From JBIOHJ01 sp044448905 (GTDB taxonomy: Bacteria; Bacteroidota; Bacteroidia; AKYH767-A; OLB10): a stretch of DNA of 26,345 nt. The position numbers and the translations under genes were made by a program. The notes under the pieces are model-generated. The model was not told the origin of the DNA and ran no database searches. It was given only the letters and a program-made list of their open reading frames with translations. Shown here in pieces: positions 22,958 to 26,345 of this stretch. The stretch covers positions 1 through 26,345 of the forward strand of contig JBIOHJ010000033.1 in NCBI GenBank assembly GCA_044448905.1. The letters run 5' to 3'. Each line of letters starts with the position of its first letter. Position 1 is the stretch's first letter.

Positions 22958-24694
22958 ATGAAAAAAATATTACACTTAACATTTGGCTCTGTTTTGTTTT
23001 TGTTTTATGCAAATAGTTATGCGCAGTTTAACCCGGTTTGGAATAAAGATTATCAGCATACCACTTCGGGATTTTTTTCAAACGAAGGGCGAAAAGTGGT
23101 AGTGGATAATTCAGGAAATGTTTTTTCGCTGTCTGATGTAACTTCCGATTTGGATCCCTCAGGAGTAGTTACCGGACTTACCTATTACTATGTTGTTTTG
23201 ACAAAATATTTAAGCGGAAGCAGTGTGACGGCAGCAGAAGAAGTTATAAATGTGCAGAATCATTTTAATTCCGGCTTTGATTTTCGCAGCGCTTTTGGAC
23301 TGGAACTGGATGCTTCGGGAAATGTATTTTGCGCTTACTCCACGTGTGACGCAGGAAACTGTTCTGATATTAAAATAAGTAAGTATGATAACGGGCTTAA
23401 CCCGGTTTGGACTTATACATTTAATGCCGCCTCCATTGATTCGGGTATTGACTTTAAAGTATCTCCTTCGGGTGTGGCTTATGCAATCGTTAAGTCAACC
23501 GCAACAAGCGGTATTGTCCGTTACCGTGCCCTTAAAGCAAGTGGTTCTTTGAGTACCTCCACACCCCTGTATTCTTTTAGCCAGTTTCCTGATTATGTTA
23601 ACAGCCTTGCGCTGAACTCGTCTCAAAGCTTATGTGTTACAGGCTACAGGGTAGTTGCAGGGAGTAAGGTTCTCATGACTGCTATGATTTCCAACACAGG
23701 TATTTTGATTTGGCAAAATATATTTGATGGAGGCAGTGCCGCTTTTGACGATATTGGAAAACACATAACCGTTGGTATAGATGGCTTCGTATATGTAACC
23801 GGAACTTCGGACCGTTCATCAACTAACGGCATTGATGTGGTTACTTTAAGATTTGATCCGGTAAACGGTAAAATAAAATGGTTCCTGTATCAGAATTATA
23901 ATACCACTGACGGGGGGGTTTTCATAGCTGCTCCCGATTTAAATAATGTTTTTGTAGGATCGGTGTCATCAAATACTATTGTAATTGACCAGATTCAAAT
24001 TTCCAATAATGGCGGTGGCGGTGGAGCCGGAGGGGTAGGTGCTGGAACGCTTATAAGCAGGTTAGTGTATAACCCGGTTCCTGCAGCGCCATACTGGACA
24101 CTTAACGGAGCACTATTAACCGATATGAAACTTTCGGCAAACAAGCGTATTTATCTTACGGGAAACATTAAAGCTTTTGACAACAGCGCACAGCCATTCA
24201 ACGCTGCGTGGCTTGCAAAAGCCGATTTTATTTCGCGTGGCACGCCAACAATTCAGTTTGCTACCAGTGTGGATGGCGATTTTGGCCAGAGTTTATTTTC
24301 GGCTTCCATCGCAGTTTCTGATGCCAATCACCAAGTAGTTTGGATGAGAAATACAAGCGAAGATTTTAACACTCATAACTTTGAGCATATACTGATTAAC
24401 GGTTATGCTGTGCCGTTACCTGTAAGGTATGGCGTGGATGGTTTGAACCAAAATGCATCAAATATTTTATTAACACCTAACCCGGCCGCTAATTTTATTT
24501 CGATCGCTTCATCGGAAAAAATGGCAAAAATTGAATTGATTGACCTGTCAGGCAAAACCATTAAATCGGTTCAGGTAAATTCTGCAAATGTGGTAATTGA
24601 TTTATCGCAGCTTGAGCAGGGCATATATATAGGTATAATAACTGATGCTACGGGTAATGTATATTTCCGTAAAATAATAAAGAGCGCGGAATAA
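22958..24694 (+). CDS. T9SS type A sorting domain-containing secreted protein
   Basis: With the ATG at 22958 this is a 578-residue protein with a Sec signal (KKILHLTFGSVLFLFYANSYAQ), a long repetitive beta-rich body and a C-terminal T9SS sorting domain. The body contains propeller-like strands such as GLELDASGNVFCAYST, VGIDGFVYVTGTSDRSSTNG and DMKLSANKRIYLTGNI, in the style of SBBP/delta-60-like repeats. A glycine-rich loop (NNGGGGGAGGVGAG) lies in the middle. The sorting domain is about the last 70 residues: LLTPNPAANFISIAS, KIELIDLSGKTIKSV and LEQGIYIGIITD...RKIIKSAE. An upstream in-frame ATG at 22886 would put 24 extra residues before the signal peptide and is rejected. The protein is exported across the outer membrane; function unknown. 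It is followed by two further secreted-protein genes on the same strand. Confidence 0.88.
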   Translation: MKKILHLTFGSVLFLFYANSYAQFNPVWNKDYQHTTSGFFSNEGRKVVVDNSGNVFSLSDVTSDLDPSGVVTGLTYYYVVLTKYLSGSSVTAAEEVINVQNHFNSGFDFRSAFGLELDASGNVFCAYSTCDAGNCSDIKISKYDNGLNPVWTYTFNAASIDSGIDFKVSPSGVAYAIVKSTATSGIVRYRALKASGSLSTSTPLYSFSQFPDYVNSLALNSSQSLCVTGYRVVAGSKVLMTAMISNTGILIWQNIFDGGSAAFDDIGKHITVGIDGFVYVTGTSDRSSTNGIDVVTLRFDPVNGKIKWFLYQNYNTTDGGVFIAAPDLNNVFVGSVSSNTIVIDQIQISNNGGGGGAGGVGAGTLISRLVYNPVPAAPYWTLNGALLTDMKLSANKRIYLTGNIKAFDNSAQPFNAAWLAKADFISRGTPTIQFATSVDGDFGQSLFSASIAVSDANHQVVWMRNTSEDFNTHNFEHILINGYAVPLPVRYGVDGLNQNASNILLTPNPAANFISIASSEKMAKIELIDLSGKTIKSVQVNSANVVIDLSQLEQGIYIGIITDATGNVYFRKIIKSAE

Positions 24695-24775
24695 ATTTCA
24701 GTTCGTAGTATCCCGATCATATTGAACTTAAATAAATATCAAAACAAATAAAAAAAATCAATTAAAAAAAACACT

Positions 24776-25309
24776 ATGACACATTTCAACCACTCCCTCA
24801 AAAAATGGTTTCGTACCATTTCATTTTCATTGCTGCTTATTGCAGGATGTTTTATTAATACCAACCTGGCGGCTCAAAACAGAGAAACCAATCCCCGGGT
24901 TAATGATGATGGAACTCCAGGTGACGACCCCGTGAACCAGTACATCATCAGCCATCAATCAAGCGCTTTAGTAATGTATCATCGCCAATTCCCGGCTGAC
25001 GATCAAGTGGCTTCTATGGTTAAAATACAGGCTATTATTGATAATCCATCAGCTTTTGGAGAATACCAGGTTTCGGATATCGAACAAATGAAATCTCAAC
25101 TAAGCAAGATGCGGGTGGGATTTTTGGCAACCCTTAAGCAAAACCCTGATGCAGGAAGTCAGGATGACGGGAATATAACCCCCGAGCAAGCCAGAAAGAC
25201 CGAAATAATTAATCTCCTTATTAAGGACCTTGCAGGGCAAGAAGAAAACCCGGCCAAAGTACAGGAGGGAATTACTTCGCCAGCTATTGCTCCGGGCCGC
25301 AAGCAATAA
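24776..25309 (+). CDS. Small exported protein of unknown function
   Basis: This 177-residue protein has an N-terminal signal (KKWFRTISFSLLLIAGCFIN...NLAAQ). It is ambiguous: IAGC (Cys25) is a good lipobox, while AAQ at 32-34 would suit signal peptidase I as in neighbouring proteins. The mature part is hydrophilic and rich in Asp, Glu, Gln and Asn, with helical segments (VSDIEQMKSQLSKMRVGFLA and PEQARKTEIINLLIKDLA). It has no recognisable domain and no T9SS tail. It lies 81 bp after one secreted-protein gene and 108 bp before another, all on the plus strand, so it may be a periplasmic or lipid-anchored partner of those proteins. No function is claimed. Confidence 0.75.
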   Translation: MTHFNHSLKKWFRTISFSLLLIAGCFINTNLAAQNRETNPRVNDDGTPGDDPVNQYIISHQSSALVMYHRQFPADDQVASMVKIQAIIDNPSAFGEYQVSDIEQMKSQLSKMRVGFLATLKQNPDAGSQDDGNITPEQARKTEIINLLIKDLAGQEENPAKVQEGITSPAIAPGRKQ

Positions 25310-25417
25310 ACAAACCGACAAAAAATAAATACAATTTCTGATTAACCATAACAAAAACCGAGGGTAGTGTTACCTGCATATTTAATTCTAACCTTAAAAA
25401 GAAAAACTAAAAACATC

Positions 25418-26345
25418 ATGAGACACTCTACAAAACTAAACTCAATACTTATGAAAAACATGTACACAAATGCGTTGTTCTTCTTCTCAAATTGTGCAGC
25501 AAGAACCAAATCAATCCTTTTATTAGCTGTAACAGTATTGCTTGCGGCTATGCAAAGCGTTAATGCGCAGCCCGCCTATTTTAATAACGCTGGAGCTGCC
25601 TTAGGCGGAAATTCCATTCCGCTGGGCGGAAATGTACCCGCAGGGCAATGTATGCAAAGCCTTGTTGCGCCAACTGAATGGTCGGTTGGTACGTTTCCCG
25701 GAAATATTACTGTTTTATATTTACGTTCCTCTACTTCCATTGTAGCTCCAACGACAGCAACCTATACAAACTTTACTATTAAATTGGGTCAAACAGCAGC
25801 TACAACGCTCACTGCTGGAGTCTGGATTACAGCCGGTATGACACAGGTTTATATGAATCCGTCATTAACTATTACGTGGCCTGTTAATACAGGTCCTAAT
25901 CCCTGGGTGCAGATTACTCTTTCTACTCCTTTTTTCTTTAACCCGGCTCAAAGTTTAATTGTTGAATTCGGACATGCAGGAATGACACCTGCAACAACAT
26001 TTTTCCCGCTCGGAAATTTCGCTGTCACCGGATCAGTAAGAAGAGTATGGGCGAATGTTCCGAACAACCCTCCTCCGGGTGTTCCCACCAGTTCCGGTGC
26101 TGAAATATGCACTATGGGAATTGATATTATTCCTGCCGTTGCATGCACTCCTCCCACGGCTCAACCCACAGCATTAATAATGTCGGGAGCCACTTTAAAC
26201 TCGCTTACCGGTAATTTTACGGCTGCATCACCGGCTCCTACCAGTTATCTTGTGGTTAGATATAATTCGGGGGCAACGGTAACCAACCCGGTTAACGGAG
26301 TAAGCTATATTGCCGGACAATCGCTTGGGCTTGGAACTGTTATAC
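25418..26345 (+). CDS. Large secreted protein with fibronectin-III-like domain, cut by the window end
   Basis: An open frame from the ATG at 25418 runs 309 codons to the window end without a stop. The N-terminus is a long signal peptide: a polar/basic lead (RHSTKLNSILMKNMYTN), then KSILLLAVTVLLAAMQSVNAQP with cleavage after Ala50 likely. Later ATGs at 25451 and 25460 would give shorter leads and remain possible. The first mature domain (about 52-245) is beta-rich, with the FTIKLGQT and NPSLTITWP strands and few charges. A linker with CTPPTAQPTAL begins a second domain similar to the fibronectin-III-like modules of T9SS adhesins. The gene continues beyond the window, where a sorting domain would be expected but cannot be seen. 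Function is unknown. Confidence 0.82.
   Translation, partial: MRHSTKLNSILMKNMYTNALFFFSNCAARTKSILLLAVTVLLAAMQSVNAQPAYFNNAGAALGGNSIPLGGNVPAGQCMQSLVAPTEWSVGTFPGNITVLYLRSSTSIVAPTTATYTNFTIKLGQTAATTLTAGVWITAGMTQVYMNPSLTITWPVNTGPNPWVQITLSTPFFFNPAQSLIVEFGHAGMTPATTFFPLGNFAVTGSVRRVWANVPNNPPPGVPTSSGAEICTMGIDIIPAVACTPPTAQPTALIMSGATLNSLTGNFTAASPAPTSYLVVRYNSGATVTNPVNGVSYIAGQSLGLGTVI

Overview
The window looks like chromosomal DNA of a member of the Bacteroidota, most likely an environmental genome of moderate to low GC. The evidence is two type IX secretion (T9SS) C-terminal sorting domains plus a decayed third, promoter-like TAnnTTYG boxes, no clear Shine-Dalgarno sequences, a RhlE-type helicase, a bacterial GH3 acyl-adenylase, a GxxExxY protein and a FadN-type beta-oxidation fusion. 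There are no rRNAs, phage genes, transposases or CRISPR array.

Layout. Positions 1-2500 carry a GH3-family adenylase, a LysE-type exporter and a tRNA-Val(GAC) with C instead of U at position 33. Positions 2505-5825 form a minus-strand run: DEAD-box helicase (TTG start), LEA14-like lipoprotein, hotdog-fold DUF4442 protein and nitronate-monooxygenase-like flavoprotein. Positions 5978-9906 hold an acyl-CoA synthetase facing a 3-hydroxybutyryl-CoA dehydrogenase and a GH57 amylase whose stop overlaps the dehydrogenase start (ATGA). Positions 10091-15339 carry a secreted BNR-repeat protein, a 12-unit 21-bp repeat array, an orphan 208-residue protein, a strong terminator and a 7-repeat T9SS protein. 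Positions 15390-22059 carry a GT4 glycogen-synthase-like enzyme (minus), a GxxExxY gene with terminal inverted repeats, a GH31 alpha-glucosidase and FadN. Positions 22060-22957 are an 0.9-kb non-coding region with a T9SS-tail remnant, a second 21-bp array and a perfect 23-bp duplication. Three secreted-protein genes follow, the last running off the window.

How the genes fit together. One theme is alpha-glucan (glycogen or starch) turnover: GH57, GT4 and GH31. A second is fatty-acid activation and beta-oxidation: AMP-forming ligase, Hbd, FadN, and possibly the hotdog protein and flavoprotein. A third is secreted or surface proteins, two of them T9SS substrates.

The most unusual content is the repeat DNA. 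(1) A 463-bp unit consists of a GxxExxY gene (PD-(D/E)XK-like residues) between inverted ATCCGTGT-type repeats; the right repeat encodes the protein's last residues and stop codon, and a third copy sits at the far end of the neighbouring GT4 gene. (2) Two unrelated-looking 21-bp-period degenerate arrays lie in non-coding DNA. (3) Many gene boundaries carry short 7-bp-period microrepeats with a different unit each time, some captured as protein tails. (4) A palindromic element is inserted in frame in the linker of a T9SS protein. All function statements come from reading motifs; no database search was possible.
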